64,000 nt of DNA from Prochlorococcus marinus subsp. marinus str. CCMP1375 (GTDB lineage: Bacteria > Cyanobacteriota > Cyanobacteriia > PCC-6307 > Cyanobiaceae), in contig NC_005042.1 of NCBI RefSeq assembly GCF_000007925.1, positions 310,001-374,000 of the forward strand, read 5' to 3'. Of this stretch, positions 37,242-50,883 are shown piece after piece (position 1 is the stretch's first letter; every line of letters begins with the position of its first letter). Made by a program: the position numbers and the translations under genes. Below the pieces are notes generated by a model. It did no database searches and was not told the origin of the DNA. It saw nothing but the letters and a program-made list of their open reading frames with translations.

Positions 37242-38504
37242 TTATATTTTTTGTGTTTGCCTTAATTTTGAGAGTTTCTTTTTGAGACTAGAATTAATTT
37301 CTTTAGGGTATATTAACCATGTATTTTTTGAAGGGCTAATTAATCTTTCAATTAGTAAAGATTCTTTCTCAAGAGCTTTGAGATTCTCTCCATCCCATAA
37401 CCTTAATCCTTTTTTATAAGGTTCATAGCCATAGATTTTGTTATGTCTAAGACCACAATAAATGTTTGAATCTTTACCAAGTTCTTCTGTAAGTCTCTTT
37501 GTTATTGAAAGAGCTTCTAATTGAAATTCAACTTTTAGATCCTCAATATTGATTGCTTTAGGTAATTTTCGATTTAAAAAACATTCACATAGACCTCTTA
37601 AAGGTTGAGGTGCTTCATCTTTCCATCTTGATAAGTGATATATGGTTCTTACATCATCATTGGCCAAAAATGTTTCTATATTTATTTTTTTTGGATTCCA
37701 AAGCCATGTAGAAAAATAGCTATCTGCCCAAATTGCCTTAGGGCCCAATTGTCTTGCTAATTCAATAATTTTTTCTAGAAGCCAGTTGCAAACCTCATTT
37801 AACCTATGATTATATATGCTTCTATACATAAGATTCCTAACTACTAAATAATGTTCTACAGCTAAAAGTCCTTTAGGATTTATTGCAAGATCCCCATCAG
37901 GTGCAATTGTTAATGCTGAGAGAATTCTTTCTAAGTCAATTTGTCCATAATGAGTCCCACTGCTATGGCTGTCTCTCATTAAATAATCAAGTCGATCACA
38001 ATCAAGTTGGCTACTAACCAAGGTTTTTATTAGTTTATGATTAGTATCTTCTCTTCTAAATAAATTTGATACTTCAAGGCTTAGTGAGCTTTTTAATTTG
38101 TTCAATATATTAGTTATTTCAGGATGCTCTTTTATTACTTTGAAAGACCATTCTTCATGATTTAGACCAAACATTCCTTCACTTGTATGACTTAAAGGCC
38201 CATGCCCAATGTCATGAAGTAGTGATGAAGCATATAAAAGACCTTTAAATTGAATTAATTCAGGTTCAAGTTTTAATAGTTTTTTTAAAGCTCTTCTTGC
38301 AATATGAAATACCCCTAGCGAATGAGTAAATCTGCTTGATTCTGCACCATGAAAAGTAAGTGAGGCTGGACCAAGTTGTTTGATTCTGCGTAAACGTTGA
38401 AAAGGAGATGAATCAATTAAACCTATTATCATTTCCTCTTCAGGTATTTTGTCGTCAAGAGTTATGCCTTGGTGAAGAGGATCGTAATAAGTTCTTTTTG
38501 CCAT
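37242..38504 (-). CDS. HD-domain phosphohydrolase (COG1078 type)
   Basis: A 420-aa protein with the HD signature: H61 in SRFTHSLGV, H97-D98 in LLHDIGHGPLSHTSE, and a later Asp in QLDCDRLDYLMRDS. This pattern matches the dNTP triphosphohydrolase-like HD family (SAMHD1-related, YwfO-like), whose members cleave nucleotides. The substrate is inferred only. Its ATG overlaps the last base of the ctpA stop (TAATG), so the two genes are coupled. Confidence 0.87.
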   Translation of the reverse strand: MAKRTYYDPLHQGITLDDKIPEEEMIIGLIDSSPFQRLRRIKQLGPASLTFHGAESSRFTHSLGVFHIARRALKKLLKLEPELIQFKGLLYASSLLHDIGHGPLSHTSEGMFGLNHEEWSFKVIKEHPEITNILNKLKSSLSLEVSNLFRREDTNHKLIKTLVSSQLDCDRLDYLMRDSHSSGTHYGQIDLERILSALTIAPDGDLAINPKGLLAVEHYLVVRNLMYRSIYNHRLNEVCNWLLEKIIELARQLGPKAIWADSYFSTWLWNPKKINIETFLANDDVRTIYHLSRWKDEAPQPLRGLCECFLNRKLPKAINIEDLKVEFQLEALSITKRLTEELGKDSNIYCGLRHNKIYGYEPYKKGLRLWDGENLKALEKESLLIERLISPSKNTWLIYPKEINSSLKKKLSKLRQTQKI

Positions 38505-39883
38505 TAATTGTTATCTACAATTTGTAAGTCAGTGGAATTTTCAGAATCGTTAGAGCTGAATTCAGTTCTCTGAACCACTTCAATCTCTTCATTCAATTCA
38601 ATATTGTTATTCTCCTCTTCTTTTTGAACCTCTTGCAAGTCAATATTGGCTTCCATCAAAAGCTCTGCGTCAAGAAGCCATCTGTCTTCTGATCCTCCAG
38701 GATCAAGGGGTTCAGGCATTTCTAAATTTCTATCAGGCTCGATACCCAGATTCTGAATATCTCTCCCTGATGGAGTGAGGTAGCTGGCTACTGTTACTGC
38801 CAAACCACTACCATCGCTTAAATTTGTAAGTGATTGAATAAGACCTTTGCCAAAAGTACGTTTGCCTAATAAAAGAGATCTTTGATTGTCTTGAAGAGCT
38901 CCAGCTAGAATTTCGCTTGCGCTTGCTGTCCCTTCATTTACCAAAGTTATTAGAGGACCGTCAAAAAGGGTTTCTTTGCCTGAAGGTATTGGATCATTGA
39001 TTTCATTTCGATTTTTGGTCTCAACAATTGGCTTTTCACTTAAAAAGGCATCTGCTACAGCAAGCCCTGAGCTAACTAGACCGCCTGAATTATTCCTTAA
39101 ATCTAATACGATTCCTTCAACTTCCTTTTCTGAAAGCTCTTTTAAAGCTTCTTTTACTTTTTCAGGGACTCCTTCACTGAATTGGGTGATTCTTAGGTAA
39201 CCAAGTGTATGCTTTTCAGTTCTTATTCTTTTAGTTCTAACGGGGCGTAAATCAACACTTCTTCTTTCGAGAGTTATTTCTTTTGTTTCGTTCTCTGGGG
39301 ATAAAAGGGTTAATAAAACTTTTGAACCAGTTTCTCCTCTTAATTTTGATGCTGTTGCTTCTAATCCAAGTCTCTTAGGCGATTCGTCATCAACTTTAAT
39401 TAGAATTGAACCACTCTTGATTTGGGCATCTGCTGCGGGAGAACCCTCTAATGGAGAAATTACAACAATCTCTCCATCATCATTTCTTGCACCAAGTTGA
39501 AGCCCTACACCATTAATTTCACTTCCAATATTGCTTTCCTTGAGATTTTTGAAATCATTAGGCCTTAAAAGACGTGTATATGGATCTCCTAGTGGAAGGA
39601 GCATGGTTTCAATAGCTGAATATGCTTCATCTGATGTTGTAATTGGTTTTTCTATAGCTTGTTGACGTAATCGTCTCCATTGAACTTCATTGAATTTTTC
39701 AGGATTTAAAAATCCTTCATTTACAATATTCCAGGTCTCTAAAACCAATTGCTGACCATCGTTTAGAGCGATTAGAGGCTCTGCGCTTATTGAAAAAATA
39801 ATGGCAAAACTGATTAAAACAGCGAAAAATTGCCGGATAATTTGTGAAAAGGTTTTTACAGTTGGAGGCATTGGATTAATCAA
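38504..39883 (-). CDS. ctpA: Carboxyl-terminal processing protease (S41)
   Basis: A 459-aa lumen- or periplasm-targeted protease. The N-terminal hydrophobic signal ends near residue 40. A PDZ domain follows (about 120-200), then the S41 catalytic core with S321 in GTASASEILAGAL and K346 in RTFGKGLIQ, spaced as in the D1 C-terminal processing protease. CtpA matures the D1 protein of photosystem II. Paralogues CtpB/CtpC exist, so the exact one is not certain. An acidic tail (about 405-459) is unusual. Confidence 0.88.
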   Translation of the reverse strand: MINPMPPTVKTFSQIIRQFFAVLISFAIIFSISAEPLIALNDGQQLVLETWNIVNEGFLNPEKFNEVQWRRLRQQAIEKPITTSDEAYSAIETMLLPLGDPYTRLLRPNDFKNLKESNIGSEINGVGLQLGARNDDGEIVVISPLEGSPAADAQIKSGSILIKVDDESPKRLGLEATASKLRGETGSKVLLTLLSPENETKEITLERRSVDLRPVRTKRIRTEKHTLGYLRITQFSEGVPEKVKEALKELSEKEVEGIVLDLRNNSGGLVSSGLAVADAFLSEKPIVETKNRNEINDPIPSGKETLFDGPLITLVNEGTASASEILAGALQDNQRSLLLGKRTFGKGLIQSLTNLSDGSGLAVTVASYLTPSGRDIQNLGIEPDRNLEMPEPLDPGGSEDRWLLDAELLMEANIDLQEVQKEEENNNIELNEEIEVVQRTEFSSNDSENSTDLQIVDNN

Positions 39884-39947
39884 TTGCGCGAACCATGAGG
39901 CACATTCAGTAGACTGTTTTTATTAATTATCAAGTTCATTAGATTCA

Positions 39948-40604
39948 ATGGCGAACTCCTCACCTGTCTACGACTGGTTCCAGGAACGACTTGAAATACA
40001 AGACATCGCAGATGATGTCACTTCAAAATACGTACCTCCACATGTAAACATCTTTTATTGTCTTGGAGGCATCACACTTGTCTGCTTCTTGATTCAATTT
40101 GCAACTGGGTTTGCAATGACTTTTTACTATAAGCCCACAGTTACAGAGGCTTATAACTCGGTCAGTTACTTGATGACAGATGTCAGCTTTGGCTGGTTAA
40201 TTAGATCAGTCCATCGTTGGAGTGCCTCAATGATGGTGCTTATGCTTATTTTGCATGTTTTTAGAGTTTATTTAACGGGCGGATTTAAAAGACCTAGGGA
40301 GCTTACTTGGGTTACAGGAGTTGTAATGGCAGTTATAACAGTTGCTTTTGGCGTTACAGGCTATTCTTTGCCTTGGGATCAAGTCGGATATTGGGCTGTA
40401 AAGATTGTTTCAGGCGTTCCTGCTGCCATCCCAGTTGTAGGCGACTTCATGGTTGAATTGCTTCGAGGAGGTGAAAGTGTTGGCCAGACAACACTTACCC
40501 GTTTTTACAGTCTTCATACTTTTGTATTGCCTTGGACATTGGCAATCTTTATGCTCATGCACTTTCTTATGATTAGAAAACAGGGTATCTCAGGTCCTTT
40601 GTGA
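39948..40604 (+). CDS. petB: Cytochrome b6
   Basis: A 218-aa subunit of the cytochrome b6f complex. It has four membrane helices with the paired heme histidines ([23 protein letters not shown], and [10 protein letters not shown] with [16 protein letters not shown]). It also has the conserved cysteine for heme c (IFYCLGGI). The petB-petD order is conserved, with an 80-bp gap. Confidence 0.98.
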   Translation: MANSSPVYDWFQERLEIQDIADDVTSKYVPPHVNIFYCLGGITLVCFLIQFATGFAMTFYYKPTVTEAYNSVSYLMTDVSFGWLIRSVHRWSASMMVLMLILHVFRVYLTGGFKRPRELTWVTGVVMAVITVAFGVTGYSLPWDQVGYWAVKIVSGVPAAIPVVGDFMVELLRGGESVGQTTLTRFYSLHTFVLPWTLAIFMLMHFLMIRKQGISGPL

Positions 40605-40684
40605 TTCAAATGCGTAAAAAATAATTTATGCAGGACTGTGGCATTCTTTTTATCCAAATCTTTTACCTAATTTAATTTTTAAAT

Positions 40685-41167
40685 ATGTCCACTCTAAAGA
40701 AACCAAATTTATCTGATCCAAAGCTAAGGGCTAAGCTTTCTAAAGGTATGGGCCACAATTATTACGGCGAACCAGCTTGGCCGAATGATCTTTTATATAT
40801 TTTCCCGGTTGTAATTCTTGGAACAATTGCATGTGTAGTGGGACTTGCAGTTTTAGATCCTGCATTCCTTGGTGATAAAGCTAATCCCTTTGCTACTCCC
40901 CTGGAAATTCTTCCAGAGTGGTATCTTTACCCAGTCTTTCAAATTCTTAGAGTTGTCCCAAACAAACTTCTTGGTATTGCATTGCAAACACTTATTCCTC
41001 TGGGCTTAATCCTTATACCTTTTATTGAGAATGTAAATAAATTTTCTAATCCTTTTAGAAGACCAGTGGCAATGGCCTTTTTCTTATTCGGAACTGCCCT
41101 GACAATTTATTTAGGTATAGGGGCCTGTTTGCCAATAGACAAATCCTTGACTTTGGGACTTTTCTGA
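40685..41167 (+). CDS. petD: Cytochrome b6f complex subunit IV
   Basis: A 160-aa subunit IV with three membrane helices. It has the quinone-site motif PEWYLYP in the second part, and starts [20 protein letters not shown] with [16 protein letters not shown], as in other PetD proteins. It lies downstream of petB and ends 8 bp from the convergent GH100 gene. Confidence 0.98.
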   Translation: MSTLKKPNLSDPKLRAKLSKGMGHNYYGEPAWPNDLLYIFPVVILGTIACVVGLAVLDPAFLGDKANPFATPLEILPEWYLYPVFQILRVVPNKLLGIALQTLIPLGLILIPFIENVNKFSNPFRRPVAMAFFLFGTALTIYLGIGACLPIDKSLTLGLF

Positions 41168-41175
41168 AACTTGAT

Positions 41176-42621
41176 TTATTGATTTAAATCGAGCATTGAA
41201 ACGTCCTCAGGAGATGTTTTTAAGAAGTGATGCATTAAAAGGAATCCGACAATAGTCCAAGTTTGATAAGTCCTAGATTGTTGGCCTACCCAAGTTCCAG
41301 TTGGGCCATCAAAATATTCAGCCCATTTTTGTTTAGGTAATTGGTTGAGTTGACTCCAATAACATTCTTCTAATAGTGATCTCATTTGACCCATTAGTAA
41401 AACATCAGCTTTTGGATATCTTTGTTCATGTAGGAGGATCGAAGCACCAAAGAACCAAAGAATGCTTGGCCAATGTCCTCCATTGTGATAACTCCACGGC
41501 CAATTTTTTGGGTCAGATCCAGTTTTGTTTTGCCATTCCTCTACTTCCATCGGAGGATGACATATTCTCATGGGCATTTGGGCCATTAAATGTTGTCGAT
41601 TATGAAGAACTAATCTAAAAAGAGCTCTTTGTTGGGGAGCTGTTAATACTCCAAACATGCAAGCGAGTGAGTTGCCAAGGCTATAAAAACGAAAATCAGG
41701 ACGACCGGTGCGAATATTGCCAATTAGATATCCCCCTCTATTCTCTAGCCAATCTTGTAACCAAGAAGGAACAATTTGAGGTTGAACATTGAATTCATTT
41801 TGGTGTTGATCTTCTCCATATTGTTCAGTGGGTCTTCGTCTAAGTACTTGCATTGTTTTACTTGTAACCCAGTAATGTTTAAGTAGGAATTGACGAAGAT
41901 CATGTACCCATTGTCTTGTAAGAAGAAGCCTTTGATCTAGTAAGCGACTGACTTGATGCTTACTACTTAGATCCATTAACTCTATACAGCTACTCAAAGA
42001 TGCATAGAGAAGCACCTCTACTTCCAAAGGCGCCCCCCATACATCCATTGGGCGATCAATCATGAATGAGCAGTCAGGGACAAACAGAACTGGCGTGCCT
42101 TCAAAAGTTGGATGTAGAACTAAATCTAAAAGCAGTTGAATTCCACGTTGTACTTTTTGACTAATTCCAAAAGTAGTGTCTTTACTTTTTCTTACGTATA
42201 GCCAACATAATATTGGCCACCACAAACTTGCATCAGCTGAAGTTATCCTTCCAATTGATCTTTGTCCATAGTCAGCAATTAATTCATCTTTTTCCTCTAC
42301 AAAACTTGTAGGAAAAACACCTCGTGTTTGGTAACTAGTACTTTGAAGGTCAAGACATACAGTTAAGAATTTTTTGACTATGTCATATCGTTTTTGAGTT
42401 AGCAAATAAATCATTACCGGGACATTGTCCCTTAAAAAGATCTCTCCATAATTGAGGGCATCATTATTCGCAGGATGTTCAAGAGCAGCAACGCTCCCAG
42501 CCAAATGACCATTGATTTTGATTAAAGAACGCTCAAAATGCTCTTGAGCTCTCTTTACAACTGCTTCCTCATTTGAATTTGGCCGCACTCTTTGGCGCTG
42601 TTGACTAAATCTTTCTGGCAT
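41176..42621 (-). CDS. GH100 neutral/alkaline invertase-like protein
   Basis: A 481-aa glycoside hydrolase family 100 protein, the family of plant and cyanobacterial neutral/alkaline invertases that split sucrose. Family segments are present: LNYGEIFLRDNVPVMIYLL, RSIGRITSADASLWWPIL, GRPDFRFYSLGNSLA and WPWSYHNGGHWPSILWFF. It is cytosolic, with no signal peptide. Sucrose cleavage is inferred from the family. Confidence 0.88.
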   Translation of the reverse strand: MPERFSQQRQRVRPNSNEEAVVKRAQEHFERSLIKINGHLAGSVAALEHPANNDALNYGEIFLRDNVPVMIYLLTQKRYDIVKKFLTVCLDLQSTSYQTRGVFPTSFVEEKDELIADYGQRSIGRITSADASLWWPILCWLYVRKSKDTTFGISQKVQRGIQLLLDLVLHPTFEGTPVLFVPDCSFMIDRPMDVWGAPLEVEVLLYASLSSCIELMDLSSKHQVSRLLDQRLLLTRQWVHDLRQFLLKHYWVTSKTMQVLRRRPTEQYGEDQHQNEFNVQPQIVPSWLQDWLENRGGYLIGNIRTGRPDFRFYSLGNSLACMFGVLTAPQQRALFRLVLHNRQHLMAQMPMRICHPPMEVEEWQNKTGSDPKNWPWSYHNGGHWPSILWFFGASILLHEQRYPKADVLLMGQMRSLLEECYWSQLNQLPKQKWAEYFDGPTGTWVGQQSRTYQTWTIVGFLLMHHFLKTSPEDVSMLDLNQ

Positions 42622-43310
42622 TTATGTGGTTTTTGAAGCAATTCCCAAAGTCTTGCTGTAGCAAGCTCTTTCTATCATAGAGAATAAAAAGAAGATCAAC
42701 TAGACAGAAATTATTGATTTATCTATTGCGCATAAATAGGTTTGTAGTCTAAAATTGGGGACTGGACATGAGTTGGGCTAAAACCTGATTCAAGGCTATT
42801 ACAAAGCTGGGTTTAACTCAGTTTTGCAGTGGCATCTTATATCAACTTCAGGAGTAATCCAATCGCTGATATAGGGCTCCAATGTGATCTTTGATCACAA
42901 CGCTTAGGCTCTTTTTTTAAGGGGTCCAAGCAGAACCTGGACAACTAAAAAGTTTAGGAACTGACGCTTTTGTCGCGTTCAGTGAGTTTTATACTTGCTT
43001 GAATGTAAATGCGATAGAAGTGTGAGGTCCCGTCAAAAGAATTAATTGCTAAAACCTGTTCATTGATGAAGATTGAGTTATGGAGTTCACGCCCATACTT
43101 GATCGTTATTCAAACAAGTTTTTGCAATGACCGGATCTGAGATCTCGGAAAGTCACAAGAAAATATTCTTAGTGCACTCTTTAGAACCCTTAAATAATTT
43201 TAAGGAGGCTCAAACTACTATTCTGTACGCCAGTGCAGTAATTAGTGGATTTAAGCAAGTCATTCTGCGTTATTAAAGCTTCATCGCTTTTTAACAATAG
43301 GGTCTGATCT
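42622..43310 (+). other. rRNA operon leader and promoter region, no gene seen
   Basis: This 689-bp stretch before 16S shows no convincing coding region. A promoter-like pair (TTGCGC, 18 bp, TAAAAT) lies at 42726-42755. A perfect hairpin TGTGATC-TTT-GATCACA occurs at 42883-42899, with a T7 run at about 42913-42919. The remaining 400 bp is the presumed precursor leader with RNase III processing stems, which I cannot fold by eye. Confidence 0.5.
42726..42755 (+). promoter_or_regulatory. Candidate rrn promoter
   Basis: The -35 box TTGCGC at 42726-42731 and -10 box TAAAAT at 42750-42755 have 18-bp spacing. The expected start is near 42762, about 550 bp before mature 16S. It is a sequence match only, and other promoters closer to 16S are possible. 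Confidence 0.35.
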
Positions 43311-44795
<1,485 letters not shown>

Positions 44796-44972
44796 CAGGG
44801 AGACAACAATCGATTGTGATGTCTAATTTTCAAAATTTAGGCCATAATCCTGTCACCTTAGGTCGATCGGTACCTCAAAGTAATAACTTAAAAAATTGAG
44901 CAATCACTTTATAAATAGTTTTTATTTTCAGTTCCTAAACTTGTCTAGGTCACACCCAACAAACTTTCTCCT

Positions 44973-45046
<74 letters not shown>

Positions 45047-45055
45047 TTCGTTGTT

Positions 45056-45128
45056 GGGGGTATAGCTCAGTTGGTAGAGCGCCTGCTTTGCAAGCAGGAT
45101 GTCAGCGGTTCGAGTCCGCTTACCTCCA
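45056..45128 (+). tRNA. trnA: tRNA-Ala (TGC)
   Basis: A 73-nt tRNA, 9 nt after tRNA-Ile in the spacer. The acceptor GGGGGTA pairs with TACCTCC and includes the G3:U70 alanine identity pair. The anticodon is TGC and the discriminator is A. Confidence 0.98.
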
Positions 45129-45460
45129 CTGATCAACTACCTGATAACTCAATTTGGAGATTATCGTTTGTTTAATGTGACTTAGAGTTGTTCGTCTGAA
45201 TGAACCTAGCTTCCTATCATTCCTTTCTTTTAGGCCGATAAGACGCTGGGCTCAACTAATATTCTTCAGATTATTAGTTTGATTCAGCAGAACCTTGACA
45301 ACTGCATAGGAAAAGTCTGGAAAGAATAAAGCATCTCATAGATGCACTGAAATTTACTTATTAAGCAAAGCTAAATAAAGAGATTTCAATGCTTAATTCT
45401 TGAGTTAGAGCATATTTACTAAAATTTAGTTATTTCAAATAACTTTTTAGTGATTATTAA
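45129..45460 (+). other. 16S-23S spacer, distal part
   Basis: A 332-bp spacer after tRNA-Ala without a gene. The motif GAACCTTGACAACTGCATAG at 45290-45309 is the conserved cyanobacterial boxA-like antitermination element. The rest is AT-rich precursor sequence that should pair with the 23S trailer. Confidence 0.75.
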
Positions 45461-48333
<2,873 letters not shown>

Positions 48334-48430
48334 TTCTTCTTCATTTAACAATCGTAATTAAGCTTTTTTTCAGATTAAAAAAATTCCTATGCAGTTCTCA
48401 AGGCTCAAACCTTGAACATGAAAATGTTTT

Positions 48431-48547
48431 CCTGGTGTTCATCGCGATGTGGACCCACTCCGATCCATCCCGAACTCGGTTGTGAAACGCATCAGCGGCG
48501 ACGATATTTGGGGGGAAGCCCCCTGAGAAAATAGCTCAATGCCAGGT
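48431..48547 (+). rRNA. rrf: 5S ribosomal RNA
   Basis: About 117 nt starting CCTGGTGTTC and ending TGCCAGGT, whose ends pair to close helix I. The central CCGATCCATCCCGAACTCGG is the standard 5S signature. It lies 97 nt after 23S. Confidence 0.95.
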
Positions 48548-48591
48548 AAAACATTTTCAAAAAATTTTAAAAATAGTCTTTTATAATTCTT

Positions 48592-48628
48592 GCCTGCTCT
48601 TTCTTAAGAAGAGTAGGCTTTATTTTTG
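48592..48628 (+). terminator. rRNA operon terminator
   Basis: A hairpin GCCTGCTCTT / AAGAGTAGGC with a short loop (one mismatch in the stem), followed by TTTATTTTT. It lies about 45 nt after 5S. Its tail overlaps the stop codon of the convergent mutM gene. Confidence 0.8.
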
Positions 48629-49471
48629 GCAATTGGGGCACCAATGAGTACCTCTACCAGCCACTTTTGCCTTTAAGATTTTAACTCCACATTTTCTACA
48701 GGGCTTGTTTTCTCGTCCGTAAACCCATGCCTGCCCACCATATTTTCCATTTACACCTTCTAAATCTCTAAAATCTTTAAAAGATGTTCCTCCTTCCCCA
48801 ATACTTATTTTTAAAATATGCGTAAGACTAGTGCATATCTTTTTAATTTCAGTTTTATTGAGCTTTTTTGATTCTTTCGTAGGGAGAATACCAGCTTGAA
48901 AAAGACTTTCATCAGCATAAATATTCCCTGCACCTGCAACTATTGATTGATCTAAAAGAGATGATTTTATTGATCTTTTTCTTTTTTTGAGAGATTCTTG
49001 AAGGTAAAAAGGATTGAATTCTTTGCTGAAGGGTTCTGGCCCAAGTTTTTTTAGGCCAGTTATTTTTTCTGTAGGTAAAAATGTTGGAGATATCCACCAC
49101 ATCTGACCGAAGTTTCTAGTATCAACAAAACGAATTTCGGCCCCGTCTTTGTTCCATATCCTTACTCTTGTATGTTTGCAGCTTTTGGTTTTCTTTTGGA
49201 ACCATTGAAACTGGCCTGTCATTCTTAAATGAACAACCCACCACCCAGCTATTTCTTCTCGGTCTGAGGAATGAAGAGAACAAATTAAATATTTACCTCT
49301 CCTTGTCCATTCACCTGACTTTAAGCCAATGATATTTTTAACAAAAGCCTTTGATCCTCCTTCGCTAGATATAGATCTTGGTGTAATTACTTCAACATCG
49401 TGAATATAAAAATCCTTTAGCCTATTTTTTAGACCTCTTTTAACTGTTTCTACTTCTGGAAGTTCAGGCAA
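48620..49471 (-). CDS. mutM: Formamidopyrimidine-DNA glycosylase
   Basis: A 283-aa Fpg/MutM that removes 8-oxoguanine and other oxidised purines. The catalytic N-terminus is MPELPEVETVKRGL (P2 nucleophile, E3). Other features are the helix-two-turn-helix motif around SLLDQSIVAGAGNIYADE and the C-terminal zinc finger CRKCGVKI...CPNC. It starts 6 bp after the psaE stop on the same strand, so the two may be co-transcribed. Confidence 0.96.
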   Translation of the reverse strand: MPELPEVETVKRGLKNRLKDFYIHDVEVITPRSISSEGGSKAFVKNIIGLKSGEWTRRGKYLICSLHSSDREEIAGWWVVHLRMTGQFQWFQKKTKSCKHTRVRIWNKDGAEIRFVDTRNFGQMWWISPTFLPTEKITGLKKLGPEPFSKEFNPFYLQESLKKRKRSIKSSLLDQSIVAGAGNIYADESLFQAGILPTKESKKLNKTEIKKICTSLTHILKISIGEGGTSFKDFRDLEGVNGKYGGQAWVYGRENKPCRKCGVKILKAKVAGRGTHWCPNCQK

Positions 49472-49477
49472 TAATCT

Positions 49478-49687
49478 TTAGACAGCTTCTAGTTCAGCTT
49501 CAGCAAAGTTGTTTGTATTATTACCGCCATCAACTCCACTAAATGCAGAATAATTTACTTTCTCAAAACGGACTACAACTGGGTATTTAATTCCAGAAGT
49601 GTCTACTGAAGCTACTTTACCTATCTCGTTATACCAATAGGATTCAGGTCTTTTGACCCTGACCTTGTCGCCTCTTGAAATAGCCAT
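49478..49687 (-). CDS. psaE: Photosystem I reaction center subunit IV
   Basis: A 69-aa SH3-like stromal subunit of photosystem I that helps ferredoxin docking. The sequence starts [20 protein letters not shown] and has [22 protein letters not shown], typical of PsaE. The 122-bp upstream region is shared with the divergent 347-aa gene. Confidence 0.97.
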   Translation of the reverse strand: MAISRGDKVRVKRPESYWYNEIGKVASVDTSGIKYPVVVRFEKVNYSAFSGVDGGNNTNNFAEAELEAV

Positions 49688-49809
49688 TGTTTTTATGCTG
49701 TTATTTCAATAATAAGATTATCGTGGGACAAGTGAAATTTCGCTCTAGCGTCACAGAATGTCGTCCCTTTCTGCTTTTTAAAGCAGTGTGAGCTCATTTT
49801 TAGGTTTTT

Positions 49810-50853
49810 GTGGAAACAATACTAAACCCAGACCCATCAACCCTTCGGTTGGATTTGCCTGATCCAGACAAGGATGATCTCAATAGCCTTCAGTTTTTAG
49901 ATCGTTTGCAAGAAGCTTGGTCGATATGCGAAAAGTTTGATCTTCATACAGATATTTGGAGAGGTCGTATTTTACGTGTGATAAGAGATAGAGAAAAACG
50001 TGGCGGCGATGGGCGCGGAACGGGATTCTTACAGTGGCTCAGAGAAATGGATATAAGCAAAACAAGAGCTTATGCTCTGATTCAATTAGCAGATTCAGCT
50101 GATGAGCTTTTTGTGGGAGGTGTTCTTGAGGAGAGCAGCGTCAACAATTTTTCAAGAAGATCTTTTGTAGAAACTGCCAAATCTTCTCCTGAGGTTCAGC
50201 AAATGATTGCAGAATCGGCAAATAAAGGGAATGAGATTACTAGAAAAGATGTCAGAAGACTTTCTGATGAATTTACCTCTGCAACAAGCCCCCTTTTGCC
50301 AGAGGGAATTCGACAACGAACTCAAGAAAACCTTCTTCCGCCAAAAATAGTGGCACCTTTGGCTAAGGAATTATCGAAACTTCCTGAAAACTTGCAAGAA
50401 GATTTGCGCAAAACTTTGGAAGGGTCACCAGATGTTGAATCTATTAAAGGTGTTACTGCTGCTGCTAGATGGATAGGCAAGTCAAATGATGCAGCACTGT
50501 CCTTGAGAGCCTTGCAAGTAGAAGGATTGAATGTTGATAAAGCCACTCAAGAGGCACAGCGAATTGAAGCCTTGGGTTTTTTGGTAGATGCTTTTACTCA
50601 AGCAAAAAGCATTGAGACATCAGTGTTAAGACTTCACACTGCTTGGAGACGTTTAGGCGACATACACGAAACACTATGGATAGAAAGCGGTAGTAGTACC
50701 CCATACCTCAGAGATGTTCTTAAGGCGCTTCAAACGCTTAGTGGTTCAACTATGAAAGTTTCTTTAGGAGAACTGAGTGGAGGGAAAAAACTAAGATTGC
50801 AAATAGTGGAAGAAGCTGCTGATCAGTTAGATCCACCTAAGATAATAATGTAA
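49810..50853 (+). CDS. Conserved cyanobacterial protein with DUF3102-like region
   Basis: A 347-aa soluble protein starting at GTG. Residues about 30-100 (GRILRVIRDREKR, FLQWLREMDISKTRAYALIQLAD) resemble the DUF3102/ParB-associated helix-turn-helix pattern seen in phage and plasmid regulators. The rest is mostly helical with no motif I know. A DNA-binding role is a guess from this resemblance. It is divergent from psaE and stands alone on the + strand. Confidence 0.7.
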   Translation: METILNPDPSTLRLDLPDPDKDDLNSLQFLDRLQEAWSICEKFDLHTDIWRGRILRVIRDREKRGGDGRGTGFLQWLREMDISKTRAYALIQLADSADELFVGGVLEESSVNNFSRRSFVETAKSSPEVQQMIAESANKGNEITRKDVRRLSDEFTSATSPLLPEGIRQRTQENLLPPKIVAPLAKELSKLPENLQEDLRKTLEGSPDVESIKGVTAAARWIGKSNDAALSLRALQVEGLNVDKATQEAQRIEALGFLVDAFTQAKSIETSVLRLHTAWRRLGDIHETLWIESGSSTPYLRDVLKALQTLSGSTMKVSLGELSGGKKLRLQIVEEAADQLDPPKIIM

Positions 50854-50883
50854 ATTAAACTCTAATATATGTTTGATAACTAA

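Noticed and set aside
42883-42899. CRP/NtcA-type binding site at TGTGATCTTTGATCACA
   Set aside because: The half-sites are spaced by seven, not the usual CRP six, and the motif does not match NtcA (GTA-N8-TAC). A plain hairpin is more cautious.
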